This document shows, piece after piece, positions 19,274 to 28,718 of a stretch of 64,000 bases of DNA. How positions within the stretch are numbered: the first letter of the stretch is position 1; every line of letters starts with the position of its first letter. The position numbers and the translations under genes were made by a program. A model generated the notes under the pieces. The model worked only from the letters and a program-made list of their open reading frames with translations, was not told where the DNA came from and ran no database searches. The DNA lies in NCBI GenBank assembly GCA_016928055.1, contig JAFGLM010000030.1:1-64000 (forward strand). Direction: 5' to 3'. Source of the stretch: Gammaproteobacteria bacterium. GTDB lineage: Bacteria; Pseudomonadota; Gammaproteobacteria; HTCC5015.

Positions 19274-21208
19274 CTAATGCAGGCTCGCAGGTCCTCCTAT
19301 CGAACCTTCGCCCGGATTATCTTTCTTTTTCCGAGTGCTCTTTTTAACTTCACCGTTTGGCGGTTCATCGCCACTTGCCCAATCCGCCGGCGGTGGCGGT
19401 TCGCGGCCTTCCATGACGGCACTAATTTGCTCGGCATCGATGGTTTCGTATTTGATCAGAGCATTCGCCATTAAATGCAGCTTTTCAACATTTTCATTTA
19501 ACAGCTTTTCAGCGCGTGAATAATTACGATCAATGATATTGCGAACTTCTGCATCGATATCATGCGCTGTTTCATCTGAAACGTTTTTATGCTGCATAAC
19601 TGATCGGCCGAGGAAAACCTCACCATCTTCTTCACTGTACGATAATGGACCCAGTTTCTCCGACAGACCCCACTTGGTCACCATATTACGCGCCAGTTCC
19701 GTAGCGCGCTCAATATCGCTGGCAGCGCCGGTGGTCACCGCATCTTCTCCAAAAATCATCGCTTCCGCAATGCGTCCGCCATAGAGTGAGGAAATACGGC
19801 TTTCCAGACTTTGCTTGGAATGACTGTATTTATCCTCTTCAGGCAAATACATGGTCACGCCCAGCGCACGGCCACGCGGAATAATACTGACTTTGTAAAC
19901 GGGATCATGCTCCGGAACCAGATGTCCGATAATGGCATGACCGGCTTCATGATAAGCCGTCAGTTTCTTTTCTTTCTCACTCATCACCATGGAACGTCTT
20001 TCAGCGCCCATCATGATCTTGTCTTTGGCACGTTCGAAGTCTTCCATATCGACTTCGCGTTTGTTGGCACGTGCTGCGAACAGGGCCGCTTCGTTGGCCA
20101 GATTGGCCAGATCGGCACCGGAAAATCCCGGTGTACCACGCGCGATCACTGAGGCGATGACATTCTCGGCCAGCGGTAATTTGCGCATATGGACTTTCAA
20201 AATGTGTTCGCGACCGCGAATATCCGGCAAAGGTACGACCACCTGACGGTCGAAACGACCGGGCCTAAGTAGTGCCGGGTCCAGTACATCCGGGCGGTTG
20301 GTCGCAGCAATCACGATAATACCTTCATTGCCTTCAAAACCGTCCATTTCGACCAGTAACTGATTGAGCGTCTGCTCGCGCTCATCGTGACCACCACCGA
20401 GGCCGGCACCGCGATGGCGACCAACGGCATCAATTTCATCGATAAAGATGATGCAGGGAGCATGCTTTTTGGCCTGCTCAAACATATCGCGCACCCGTGA
20501 GGCGCCGACACCGACAAACATTTCCACAAAATCGGAACCGGAAATCGAGAAAAACGGTACCTTGGCTTCACCGGCTATCGCTTTGGCTAACAGGGTTTTA
20601 CCGGTGCCGGGCAACCCGACCATCAACACGCCACGCGGGATATTACCGCCGAGGCGCTGAAACTTGCTGGGATCGCGCAGAAAATCGACCAGTTCCCTGA
20701 CTTCTTCCTTGGCTTCATCGACACCCGCCACATCGGCGAAGGTGATTTTCACCTGGTCTTCGCCCATCAGCTTGGCCTTGCTCTTACCAAACGACATCGC
20801 GCCCCGGCCACCGCCGCCTTGCATCTGCCTCATGAAATAGATCCAGACACCAATCAATAGCAGGAAAGGAATAGAGTTAATGAGTATTTGGGTCAGAATG
20901 CCTTGACGTTCCGGCTTGATTCCTTCGATATGGACATTGTGGTGGCGCAAAACCGCAATCAGTGCGGAGTTGTCGGTTTCCGGACTGTAGGTATTGAATG
21001 ACTCACCGGAACGGCCTTTGGCGGTGATTTCGCGGCCGCTTGCATCGAAAACCACCTTGTCCAGTTCATCGCTTTCAACCTTGTTCAGGAATTCAGAATA
21101 GGTCAGTTCGGTGCTACCGCCCGACTGTTTGCCGATATTTTGAAATACCATCATCAGAACAATGGCAATTACGGCCCACAACAGAATATTTTTTACCAGA
21201 TCATTCAA
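19274..21208 (-). CDS. ftsH: ATP-dependent zinc metalloprotease FtsH
   Basis: This membrane-anchored AAA+ protease degrades misfolded and regulatory proteins and helps set LpxC levels. It has two N-terminal helices (about 8-26 and 100-120) around a periplasmic segment. These are followed by Walker [14 protein letters not shown], Walker [12 protein letters not shown], the second region of homology [20 protein letters not shown] and the zinc site [11 protein letters not shown]. The start is best placed at the TTG at 21208 (encoding [11 protein letters not shown], read as Met), with AGAGGA upstream, giving 644 residues. A TTG at 21250 would add 14 unlikely residues. It follows rlmE in the minus direction, as in E. 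coli. Confidence 0.96.
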   Translation of the reverse strand: MNDLVKNILLWAVIAIVLMMVFQNIGKQSGGSTELTYSEFLNKVESDELDKVVFDASGREITAKGRSGESFNTYSPETDNSALIAVLRHHNVHIEGIKPERQGILTQILINSIPFLLLIGVWIYFMRQMQGGGGRGAMSFGKSKAKLMGEDQVKITFADVAGVDEAKEEVRELVDFLRDPSKFQRLGGNIPRGVLMVGLPGTGKTLLAKAIAGEAKVPFFSISGSDFVEMFVGVGASRVRDMFEQAKKHAPCIIFIDEIDAVGRHRGAGLGGGHDEREQTLNQLLVEMDGFEGNEGIIVIAATNRPDVLDPALLRPGRFDRQVVVPLPDIRGREHILKVHMRKLPLAENVIASVIARGTPGFSGADLANLANEAALFAARANKREVDMEDFERAKDKIMMGAERRSMVMSEKEKKLTAYHEAGHAIIGHLVPEHDPVYKVSIIPRGRALGVTMYLPEEDKYSHSKQSLESRISSLYGGRIAEAMIFGEDAVTTGAASDIERATELARNMVTKWGLSEKLGPLSYSEEDGEVFLGRSVMQHKNVSDETAHDIDAEVRNIIDRNYSRAEKLLNENVEKLHLMANALIKYETIDAEQISAVMEGREPPPPADWASGDEPPNGEVKKSTRKKKDNPGEGSIGGPASLH

Positions 21209-21319
21209 TCTCTTATCCTCTGAATTGTGGTTATCCAGGCAACCACACAATCGTCTCAGACCACTTTATCACAATCAGTTCCCCCAAACAGTGAAAGCTG
21301 ACAGACACAGCAACCGTAA

Positions 21320-21943
21320 TTATTGGCCCTTGAATCCGGTTGCCAGAACGTACACCTCGCGGCTACGGGGTCTCGACGCAGCCGGCTTTCTGATCACGAC
21401 CTTGCTGAAATCCTGGCGCAATGTTTTAAGCCATTCGTCGCTGCCCTGACCCTGAAACATTTTACTGAAAAACACGCCTCCGCTGCGCAACACTTCTGTC
21501 GCCAGCTGGTGCGCCAATTCGACCAGATACATGGCGCGGGGGACGTCTACGGCATCCACCCCACTCATATTGGGGGCCATATCGGAAAGCACAAGGTCTG
21601 CGCCCTGCTTTCCGAGCAAATCCTTGAGCTGTTGTAATATCTCATCCTCGCGAAAATCGCCCTGAATAAACTCTACTCCCGCAATCGAATCCATCGGCAG
21701 GATATCGGATGCAATCACACGACCTTTATGGCCTACTTTTAGTGCGGCATATTGCGACCAGCCTCCGGGCGCAGCACCTAAATCAACCACCTGCATGCCT
21801 CCACGAAATAAGGTGTGTTTCTCGTCCACTTCCTGCAGTTTGTAAACCGCCCGCGAGCGATAGCCTTCGGTCTGTGCCCGGCGCACGTATTCATCGTCGT
21901 TGTGTTCACGCAACCAGCGTGCACTGCTTTTGGAACGGGGCAT
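21320..21943 (-). CDS. rlmE: 23S rRNA (uridine-2'-O-) methyltransferase RlmE
   Basis: RlmE (FtsJ/RrmJ) methylates the 2'-O of U2552 in 23S rRNA, an A-loop base. The 207-residue protein has the SAM motif [13 protein letters not shown] near residue 55. The catalytic tetrad is seen as Lys in [11 protein letters not shown], Asp in [11 protein letters not shown], Lys in [14 protein letters not shown] and Glu in [14 protein letters not shown]. It is divergent from yhbY and upstream of ftsH, the classical arrangement. Confidence 0.97.
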   Translation of the reverse strand: MPRSKSSARWLREHNDDEYVRRAQTEGYRSRAVYKLQEVDEKHTLFRGGMQVVDLGAAPGGWSQYAALKVGHKGRVIASDILPMDSIAGVEFIQGDFREDEILQQLKDLLGKQGADLVLSDMAPNMSGVDAVDVPRAMYLVELAHQLATEVLRSGGVFFSKMFQGQGSDEWLKTLRQDFSKVVIRKPAASRPRSREVYVLATGFKGQ

Positions 21944-22042
21944 TATGTCAACTCAATATTTATCGTCTAAACCCATATTCAGGATCAATGTCGTTACCGG
22001 CCTATGTTAGACTTTTCGCTTTCATATTTCCCTAATACCACT

Positions 22043-22342
22043 ATGCCGTTAACACAGAAGCAAAAGAAGACTTTACGCAATCTTGCACACGAGCTCAAAC
22101 CAGTTGTTATGATCGGTCAGCATGGACTGACTGATAGCGTCCTCAATGAAATCGAACTGAGCATTAACCATCATGAATTAATCAAGATTAAGGTCAATGC
22201 CGGTGATCGTGAGCAGCGCGCAGCGTTTATCGAGCAGATTGCGGAACATACTCAATCCGAACTGATCCATAAGGTCGGACATATGGCTGTATTTTACCGG
22301 CGTAACCCGGATCGAAAGCAGATTGATCCGGGCAAATCATAG
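22043..22342 (+). CDS. yhbY: CRS1/YhbY-type RNA-binding protein
   Basis: This small (99 aa) CRM-domain protein binds 50S ribosomal precursors in E. coli. The sequence shows [20 protein letters not shown], then the conserved [15 protein letters not shown] and [15 protein letters not shown]. The start is taken at ATG 22043 (MPLTQKQKK), which fits the family; an upstream ATG at 22004 adds 13 non-conserved residues. There is no clear Shine-Dalgarno sequence at either. It is divergent from rlmE, as in E. coli. Confidence 0.93.
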   Translation: MPLTQKQKKTLRNLAHELKPVVMIGQHGLTDSVLNEIELSINHHELIKIKVNAGDREQRAAFIEQIAEHTQSELIHKVGHMAVFYRRNPDRKQIDPGKS

Positions 22343-22364
22343 CTTTAATTTATGGAGACTCACA

Positions 22365-22865
22365 ATGACCGCAATCACTATCAAAGGTAACCCCATCAAT
22401 ACTTCCGGCAAGCTGCCCGACATTGGTTCTGTTGCGCCGGATTTTCATTTAACCCAGACCGACCTCGCCGACGTTGGTTTGGAGGGTTTTGCCGGAAAAC
22501 GCAAAATACTCAACATCGTACCCAGCCTCGATACCGGCGTTTGCGCGACATCAACGCGCGTCTTCAACCAACGCGCTGCAGAAATAAACAATACAGTGGT
22601 GCTGGTTATTTCCGCCGACCTGCCTTTTGCCATGAAACGTTTCTGTGAAACTGAAGGCATCGACAACGTTACATCCTTATCGATGATGCGTTCGCAACAG
22701 TTTGCCAGAGACTATGGCGTGCTGCTTCTTGACGGCCCATTGGCCGGCATTACTGCCAGAGCGGTTGTGGTGCTAAGTGAAAATAATACGGTGTTGTATA
22801 CGGAACTGGTACCGGAAATTACGCAGGAACCCAATTATGATGCAGCATTGGCTGCGCTGAAGTAA
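22365..22865 (+). CDS. tpx: Thiol peroxidase (Tpx-type peroxiredoxin)
   Basis: Tpx reduces hydrogen and organic peroxides using thioredoxin. The 166-residue protein carries the peroxidatic Cys in [15 protein letters not shown] near residue 60 and the resolving Cys in [13 protein letters not shown] near 94, which makes it an atypical 2-Cys enzyme. GGAG lies seven bases before the ATG at 22365. An in-frame start at 22323 would overlap yhbY and is less likely. It sits 22 bases after yhbY and may share its transcript. Confidence 0.96.
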   Translation: MTAITIKGNPINTSGKLPDIGSVAPDFHLTQTDLADVGLEGFAGKRKILNIVPSLDTGVCATSTRVFNQRAAEINNTVVLVISADLPFAMKRFCETEGIDNVTSLSMMRSQQFARDYGVLLLDGPLAGITARAVVVLSENNTVLYTELVPEITQEPNYDAALAALK

Positions 22866-22884
22866 AACACTGCATATCGTTAGC

Positions 22885-24171
22885 ATGAAACTGCATTGGC
22901 AAATACTGCTGGCAATCATTTTTGCAATTGGAATCGGCCTGTTATTGAACGAACAGGCCGTTTTTTTTGGTATTGCAGTTAAAGGTATTTTCGAATTCAT
23001 CGGCACGCTGTTTTTAAATGCATTAAAAATGATCATTGTACCGCTGATAGTGTCATCGATAATCTGCGGTGTTAGCAATCTTGGCGGCGGAGACAGCATC
23101 GGCCGACTGGGTGGTAAAACCATAGGGTTTTATATGCTCTCAAGTTTGCTGGCTATCCTTGTTGGCCTAATGTTTGTCAACTTCCTGGAGCCGGGAATTA
23201 TCGACGGCAAACCGGCCAGAGATCATTTGAATCTCAGTTCTTCTGAAGCGATTTCAAGCCAATTGGAGCAGATAGGTTCCCATGACGGCAACGACCTTAC
23301 TGATATCTTTTTACGCATGATCCCGCCGAACATTGTCAAGGCTGCGGCTGAGGGACAGATGCTGGGGTTAATTTGCTTCTGTCTCATATTTGGTTTTTTT
23401 ATGCGCCAGCTTCAACCGAAGCTTAAAGACACCCTTGTCAACTTCTGGCAGGCCGTGTTTGAAACCATGATGTCAGTAACCATGTTTATTATGAAGTTTG
23501 CCCCTTTGGGCGTATTTGGATTAGTGGCAAAAACTGTTATTGAAACCAGTCAGGAGCTAAAAGCATTTATTGAATTCATGGAATTGTTAGCTGTATTCGG
23601 CGTGACTGTTTTTTTGGCGCTCGCATTTCATACTTTTGTAACTCTGGCTATTGCTTTAAAAGCAATAGCCAGAGTTAGTCCGCTTAAACACTATAAAGCG
23701 ATGGCGTCGGCCATGCTCACGGCGTTTTCAACCGCCAGCTCTTCCGGCACCCTGCCGGTTACAATGAAATGTGTTGAGGAAAACGCCGGTGTTTCGAATC
23801 GCATCTCATCCTTTGTGTTACCACTTGGCGCCACCATTAATATGGACGGCACGGCCTTATATGAATGTGTTGCAGCCATGTTTATCGCGCAGGCCTATGG
23901 GCTTGAACTAAGCTTTGTTACACAGTTTACGATTGTGCTCATTGCCCTGCTCACTTCAATCGGCGTTGCCGGTATTCCCGCTGCGAGTCTGGTTGCAATT
24001 GCCATAATACTCACAGCAATTGGTCTGCCTGTCGAAGCAATCGGTTTGTTAATGATTACCGATCGTATACTCGACATGCTACGCACAGCGGTCAACGTTT
24101 TTAGTGACAGTTGTTGCGCGGTGATTATTGCAAAAACAGAAGGAGAAAATCAGGTTCTATCAGAATACTAA
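22885..24171 (+). CDS. Dicarboxylate/amino acid:cation symporter (glutamate transporter family)
   Basis: This inner-membrane secondary transporter is of the DAACS/EAAT fold, probably taking up glutamate, aspartate or C4-dicarboxylates with Na+ or H+. The 428-residue protein has the hairpin motif FSTASSSGTLPVTMKCVEEN, then FVLPLGATINMDGTALYE, the cation-binding NMDGT helix. The wording of both motifs is closer to the glutamate/aspartate (EAAT, GltPh) branch than to DctA. A perfect 37-nt palindrome lies within the gene at 23640-23676. It starts 19 bases after tpx. Confidence 0.93.
   Translation: MKLHWQILLAIIFAIGIGLLLNEQAVFFGIAVKGIFEFIGTLFLNALKMIIVPLIVSSIICGVSNLGGGDSIGRLGGKTIGFYMLSSLLAILVGLMFVNFLEPGIIDGKPARDHLNLSSSEAISSQLEQIGSHDGNDLTDIFLRMIPPNIVKAAAEGQMLGLICFCLIFGFFMRQLQPKLKDTLVNFWQAVFETMMSVTMFIMKFAPLGVFGLVAKTVIETSQELKAFIEFMELLAVFGVTVFLALAFHTFVTLAIALKAIARVSPLKHYKAMASAMLTAFSTASSSGTLPVTMKCVEENAGVSNRISSFVLPLGATINMDGTALYECVAAMFIAQAYGLELSFVTQFTIVLIALLTSIGVAGIPAASLVAIAIILTAIGLPVEAIGLLMITDRILDMLRTAVNVFSDSCCAVIIAKTEGENQVLSEY
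23640..23676. repeat. Perfect 37-nt palindrome inside the symporter gene
   Basis: Bases 23640-23657 (AACTCTGGCTATTGCTTT) are the exact reverse complement of 23659-23676, around a single central A. The palindrome encodes residues about 252-264 of the transporter (VTLAIALKAIARV), at the end of a helix, and the reading frame is intact. A U-run does not follow on either strand, so it is not a standard terminator. The messenger RNA would form a strong hairpin here. Confidence 0.9.
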
Positions 24172-24184
24172 TTTTTTTAGCAAA

Positions 24185-25282
24185 TCAAGAAGAATGACCG
24201 CCGGTTTGTTGTGCGGATAATGCTTTCAGGTTTTGCAGAACTTTTTCAGCCCGTGCAATGCCGGATAACAACTCAACATTATTCGGCGCCAACCGCTCAG
24301 CATCGCGCCACACACGCAAGGCTTGTTTCACTTTGCCTTCACTGTACAGCACCTTACCTTTTTCAATCGCATCGTTCACGCAGCGATTGAGCCGTAATTT
24401 GTATTGTGAACTCATGGAAACCAGATTGCGATGCTGCGGATAGGTTAAACGCAGTTCCGACATATATCTTTTTGCATGATGAAAATCATCTTTTTGCAGC
24501 GCATGATAAAACTCACCAACCAGTAACTCAGCATCCGGTTTTCCTGTTGCCGCGACAGCACGAGCAGGCTTAACACTAGAATTGGATTTGGAATCGATAC
24601 GCTGTCTTACCCGGCTGATATAAGCGTCAGCCAGCATCAATTTTTGTTTTACTTCATCATCATTATGCAGACGAAAAGATAAAGACAAACAACGACGCGC
24701 CAGATAAAAATCATCTCTCTTTAGAGCTTTATCCGCGAAACGCTTCAATGTCGCAGCACTGCTAAGACGGCGGCGTTCATAAGCATTCACCTCAACCCAG
24801 GTCAAAAACTTCAACGGTGTCACGCGTTGCAGGGAATCATAGGCGCCGGCATTTTGCAGCAGTTGCTCACCCTGATGGATCGCCAGTTCAGCCCTTAACA
24901 CTTCTTCGCGTATAGCGCGTCGATCTGCAAATTGATAACGAGCAGAACGCAAAATATGACTGTCGGGAACGGCCTTGGTCGCATGTTTGAAAACCTTTTC
25001 GGCTTCAATCCAGTCGTCATTCTGTTCAAGCCGGATGGCGGTGCGAATCACTTCGCGTTCAAACTGCCAGAGCTGCTCACGCAATTTGGCTCGGCGGCGA
25101 TAATCCGTCTGACTGGGTTGTTGCTTCTGCTGCAGGGTGACCAGTTCAGCGGCGACGTCGCCGGCGCGCTGCAGCGACTTTTTGGATAAAGCGGTTTGCT
25201 CGGTGTCCGGTTGCGGTATGGTAGCGCAAGCGGTTAAAAACAGGCTCGCCAACAGTAGTACGATCAGACTCGGTCTAAGCAT
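24185..25282 (-). CDS. Outer-membrane-type lipoprotein with helical repeats, function unknown
   Basis: The N-terminus is a lipoprotein signal (RPSLIVLLLASLFLTAC) with lipobox LTAC, so the mature protein starts at Cys-22 when counted from the second ATG. The rest (about 345 residues) is rich in Leu, Ala, Arg and Gln helices with tandem TPR-like pieces, such as DWIEAEKVFKHATKAVPDSH and KVKQALRVWRDAERLAPNNV. It overlaps the adenylate cyclase stop by 8 bases (17 if the first ATG at 25291 is used), so the two are probably made together. A scaffold or assembly role is possible but is inference. Confidence 0.8.
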   Translation of the reverse strand: MLRPSLIVLLLASLFLTACATIPQPDTEQTALSKKSLQRAGDVAAELVTLQQKQQPSQTDYRRRAKLREQLWQFEREVIRTAIRLEQNDDWIEAEKVFKHATKAVPDSHILRSARYQFADRRAIREEVLRAELAIHQGEQLLQNAGAYDSLQRVTPLKFLTWVEVNAYERRRLSSAATLKRFADKALKRDDFYLARRCLSLSFRLHNDDEVKQKLMLADAYISRVRQRIDSKSNSSVKPARAVAATGKPDAELLVGEFYHALQKDDFHHAKRYMSELRLTYPQHRNLVSMSSQYKLRLNRCVNDAIEKGKVLYSEGKVKQALRVWRDAERLAPNNVELLSGIARAEKVLQNLKALSAQQTGGHSS

Positions 25283-26789
25283 GGATTGCATCCCGACTGG
25301 TCAGCACTTCTTCCAGATAGGCATTGAGGCGTGGATGGTATTTTTCAGGCAGACCCGTGACATCATATACCGTCACCGGCTGCGATTTGCCACGGATCGG
25401 TAGACATCCCTGAGCCGTCGCATAAATACCTTCGCTGTTGTGGAGCTGTTTGTACAAATCTTCCCTCAGGATAATTTGGCCGGGCTGGGCCGCGTAGCAT
25501 AACCTAGAAGCCAGGTTAACTGCATCCCCTACTACAGTGTATTCCATACGTTCATCCGACCCCAGATTGCCCGCCAGCATGGATCCGCTGTTGATTCCGA
25601 TCCTGAAATGGACTTCCGGATGCCCGTCTTTGCGGCGCTGCTGATTCAACTTTTTAATCATTTTCTGGATTAACAGCGCACAACAAACGGCGTTAAAGGA
25701 GTGGTCTGCGTCATTTTCAACGGCGCCAAAAACCAACATCACACAATCACCGATAAACTTGTCAACAACCCCGCCATAGAGCCGGCAAGCCGTTGAAATA
25801 TAAGAGAAATATTCATTAAGCAGGCTGGAAACCTCAGCCGGCTGCAGGCGCTCGGCCATCGCCGTAAAACCGACGATATCAGCAAACAAAACCGTAGCTT
25901 CAACATGCTGGCTGCCAAGTCGTACTTCGTCAAGATTGGCCAATACCTTGCTGGCAACATTCTTCGATACATAGCGCGAAAAGATCTGCTCAACCTGTGA
26001 TTTGCGCAGCAGGCCTTCAGCCATGCTATTGAAGCCATCAATCAAAAACCCGATTTCATCGTTTCGACGGTCACTGATTCTGACGTCCAGATCGCCCCGG
26101 TCAATCGCGCGGGTCGCTTCCATTAAATTCTGAATGGGTAGCGACAGACGCCGGCTCATGAAATATGCCAATAAGGAAGCCAATAGACACATGAAAACCG
26201 TGGCGTAAATGATGGCTCTCCTGGCTTTATCATTAGCCACATCCATGAGTGAAGCCGACAACGTCACCACGGTATAGCCAACCTGCACATTCTTATACAC
26301 AGCCGTAGCGGTGAAACTGATCAAACGTTCTGAGCTATCGCCTGGATTCGGCCAAAGTCGGCGTTGTAACGGTTCAGTCCCGTTATCCGAGCCCGGCGAT
26401 TGCTTCGGTAGCAAACCAGCGGATGACAATAAACGGCCGTTATGCGCAAAAATGGCGGCGCCCAGCACCCGTTGATCTTCGACCAGGTTGGCTGTCAGCA
26501 AGCGCAGTCTGAGGCTGTCTTCAGATAACACCGGCTCAGCGGCCAAATGTGCCAAATGCCTGGCAATTGTTTCGCCAAATTCGTCCAATTGTTCCTGCAT
26601 AACGCGGTTCTGGTTGCCAAGGATGAAAAGACCCAAAGCCCCCATACCGGAAACCACCAACAAAATAATCAGCAAAGCCAGTTTCAGGGCAATTGGAACA
26701 TGGGAGGGCATGATATAAGCCAACGTTCGATGCCAAATCGATAAGGGTTTTACAAAAACGGGGCGATGATCTGCAGTGAGTTTTGGCAA
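25275..26789 (-). CDS. Class III adenylate cyclase, membrane-bound with HAMP domain
   Basis: The 504-residue protein is predicted to make cAMP from ATP. It has a first membrane helix at about 32-57, a periplasmic sensor-like segment at 58-190, a second helix at 192-211 and a HAMP linker at 212-263. The catalytic domain spans about 295-460. Catalytic residues are present: Asp in LFADIVGFT (304), Lys and Asp in VDKFIGD (344, 348), and Asp, Asn and Arg in VVGDAVNLASRL (422, 425, 429). Lys-344 with Asp-422 indicates ATP rather than GTP. The start is TTG, supported by GGAG seven bases upstream. The lipoprotein gene overlaps its end. Confidence 0.92.
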   Translation of the reverse strand: MPKLTADHRPVFVKPLSIWHRTLAYIMPSHVPIALKLALLIILLVVSGMGALGLFILGNQNRVMQEQLDEFGETIARHLAHLAAEPVLSEDSLRLRLLTANLVEDQRVLGAAIFAHNGRLLSSAGLLPKQSPGSDNGTEPLQRRLWPNPGDSSERLISFTATAVYKNVQVGYTVVTLSASLMDVANDKARRAIIYATVFMCLLASLLAYFMSRRLSLPIQNLMEATRAIDRGDLDVRISDRRNDEIGFLIDGFNSMAEGLLRKSQVEQIFSRYVSKNVASKVLANLDEVRLGSQHVEATVLFADIVGFTAMAERLQPAEVSSLLNEYFSYISTACRLYGGVVDKFIGDCVMLVFGAVENDADHSFNAVCCALLIQKMIKKLNQQRRKDGHPEVHFRIGINSGSMLAGNLGSDERMEYTVVGDAVNLASRLCYAAQPGQIILREDLYKQLHNSEGIYATAQGCLPIRGKSQPVTVYDVTGLPEKYHPRLNAYLEEVLTSRDAIHA

Positions 26790-27136
26790 TATTAGGCTCC
26801 ATTCCGGCGGTTTTTGGTCGATTTTGAGCTGAAATTCGCAGAATCCAGACGTCAGCCCGAAAAACCGGGCAGAAACTATACCAGTTTCTAAGCTTTAGAG
26901 ACTAGCTGCCGATAGTAGGCAACGAGTGCTTAAGAAACCAAGGCTCATTTTTTGAGGGTATTAGCAAATTGCGAACACTGCGAGACAACACTATGCGACT
27001 ACGGCACCAAGCAAGCCCGGGGTCTGTTTCCCGTGCAAATTCAGGTACGGGTACAGTCGTGACCCAGCCTGACACTCCGGCGGCAAATGGTTGGCCTTGC
27101 CGGCAACCATTATCACGCGGTGCCCAACCACCGGTT

Positions 27137-27580
27137 ATGATTAAACAGGAACAATTGCCTCTGTCGCGCAGCGAAATCATCGAATTGCTGCACCGCTTTG
27201 ATGTGATGCCCACCTCGCAGCGGGTGCAGGTTGCAGAAGTTATTTTCAGCAAACCACAACATCTATCAGCGGAACAGGTACTGGATAAGGTCTCTGCAAT
27301 GGGACATTCGATCTCACGTGCAACCATTTACAACACACTGGGCCTTTTCAGTGAAAAGGGTCTTGTCCGACAGGTCATCATCGATCCGGATCGAGTACTC
27401 TATGATCCACATACCGCACCCCATCACCATCTCTACAATTGTGAAAGTGGTGAATTAACTGATGTCGACGCCAGTACGGTCGAATTTAAAACTATTCCAG
27501 AATTGCCTGCTGGAACCAGCCTGGCCAATGTCGATGTAGTTTTTGAGTTGCGACAGGCTAAATCGGATAGCGGCTCATAA
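27137..27580 (+). CDS. Fur/Irr-family transcriptional regulator
   Basis: This is a winged-helix metalloregulator of the Fur superfamily. The DNA-binding part reads LLHRFDVMPTSQRVQVAEVI and ISRATIYNTLGLFSEKGLVR. The metal-sensing part has PHHHLYNCESGELTDVD. The C-terminal CxxC pairs of Fur/PerR are missing, which resembles Irr-type regulators; control of iron, haem or peroxide genes is likely. I use the ATG at 27137 (MIKQEQLPLSRSE), giving 147 residues. The frame is open upstream to a TTG at 26969, which would add 56 residues without recognisable homology. No Shine-Dalgarno is obvious. Confidence 0.85.
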   Translation: MIKQEQLPLSRSEIIELLHRFDVMPTSQRVQVAEVIFSKPQHLSAEQVLDKVSAMGHSISRATIYNTLGLFSEKGLVRQVIIDPDRVLYDPHTAPHHHLYNCESGELTDVDASTVEFKTIPELPAGTSLANVDVVFELRQAKSDSGS

Positions 27581-27581
27581 A

Positions 27582-27605
27582 AAAAGCCTGGCAACACCAG
27601 CTTTT
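27582..27605. terminator. Terminator-like hairpin after the Fur-like gene
   Basis: AAAAG and CTGG (separated by one bulged C) pair with CCAG and CTTTT around the loop CAACA. It begins two bases after the stop codon at 27580. The U-run on the plus strand is only four bases, inside the stem, so it is a modest terminator. Confidence 0.45.
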
Positions 27606-27676
27606 GCATAGTTTCTGGTAGGATTCGTTTCGTATCAGCTTTGTGCTGTGTCACGATTAAACATCAGAAAAAAACT

Positions 27677-28705
27677 ATGACACCGTATTCCATTATTCGC
27701 GCTCTGTTATTTCGACTGGATCCCGAAACCGCACACGAAGCCACTCTGAGTTTAATGAACCTGGGGCTGCGCGGACCTTTTGCCTCGGTGATGCATTCGC
27801 GGGTTCCGGATAAACCATGCCAGGTGATGGGACTGACCTTTCCAAATCGCATTGGCATGGCAGCGGGTATGGACAAAAATGCAGATCACATCAACGCACT
27901 GGGTGCGCTGGGCTTCGGGCATATTGAAGTCGGCACACTAACACCGGTAGCACAGGATGGAAATCCAATCCCACGCTTATTTCGTTTACCGGAATACGAA
28001 GCGATCATCAACCGGATGGGATTCAATAATAAGGGTATCGATTTTGCGATCGAGCATATTAAACACCGTCGCTACCGCGGTATTCTGGGAATCAATATCG
28101 GCAAGAATAAAATCACGCCCAATGAAAAAGCCGTGGGTGATTATCTCGTTTGCTTGCGCAAGGCTTATACCTACGCCGACTATATCGCGGTTAATATTTC
28201 CTCGCCCAACACCCCTGGCTTGCGTGAATTACAGGGCGCGGAAGAACTGGAAAGACTGCTCGACGCATTGCAGACCGAGCGCGAAAATCTGGTCACATTG
28301 CATAAACGTCGGGTTCCGCTGGCCGTCAAGATTGCTCCCGATATTGATGCCACCGCGATGGATACCATTGCTGACTGCGCGTTGAGATTTAAACTGGATG
28401 GGTTGATTGTTGGTAACACGACTATTACACGACCCGCAGTTGCATCATCATCGCTTGCGAAAGAAACCGGAGGATTAAGCGGCAAACCTTTACGCTCACT
28501 TTCAACCACAATACTGCGTGAAATGCATCAACGGCTGGAAAACAAGATTGCATTGATTGGCAGTGGCGGTGTCAGCAGCGGCGAAGATGCTGTTGAGAAA
28601 CTACAGGCAGGCGCAAGCCTGGTTCAAATCTATACGGGACTGATTTATCAAGGACCGGGGTTGATACGAGAATTAACTAAAGCCACCAATAACTATTTAC
28701 TGTAA
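27677..28705 (+). CDS. pyrD: Dihydroorotate dehydrogenase (quinone), class 2
   Basis: PyrD oxidises dihydroorotate to orotate at the inner membrane and passes electrons to quinone, the fourth step of pyrimidine synthesis. The 342-residue protein has the N-terminal membrane-contact helices (YSIIRALLFRLDPETAHEAT). It also shows GIAAGMDKNAD-type FMN contacts (here RIGMAAGMDKNADH), the catalytic Ser in NISSPNTPGLRELQ near residue 175 and the phosphate loop LIGSGGVSSGEDAVEKLQAG. The start is taken at ATG 27677; the longer frame from 27641 adds 12 non-conserved residues. Confidence 0.97.
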   Translation: MTPYSIIRALLFRLDPETAHEATLSLMNLGLRGPFASVMHSRVPDKPCQVMGLTFPNRIGMAAGMDKNADHINALGALGFGHIEVGTLTPVAQDGNPIPRLFRLPEYEAIINRMGFNNKGIDFAIEHIKHRRYRGILGINIGKNKITPNEKAVGDYLVCLRKAYTYADYIAVNISSPNTPGLRELQGAEELERLLDALQTERENLVTLHKRRVPLAVKIAPDIDATAMDTIADCALRFKLDGLIVGNTTITRPAVASSSLAKETGGLSGKPLRSLSTTILREMHQRLENKIALIGSGGVSSGEDAVEKLQAGASLVQIYTGLIYQGPGLIRELTKATNNYLL

Positions 28706-28718
28706 ATCATCCATTGTG

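Noticed and set aside
19274..21208. Unusual Leu in the FtsH Walker A loop (GLPGTGKT instead of the common GPPGTGKT)
   Set aside because: The GxxxxGKT consensus is satisfied and all other FtsH motifs are intact, so this is probably neutral variation.
26820..26880. GCCCG/CGGGC hairpin between the cyclase and the Fur-like gene
   Set aside because: The stem is only five bases and lacks a T-run on either strand; too weak to call a terminator.
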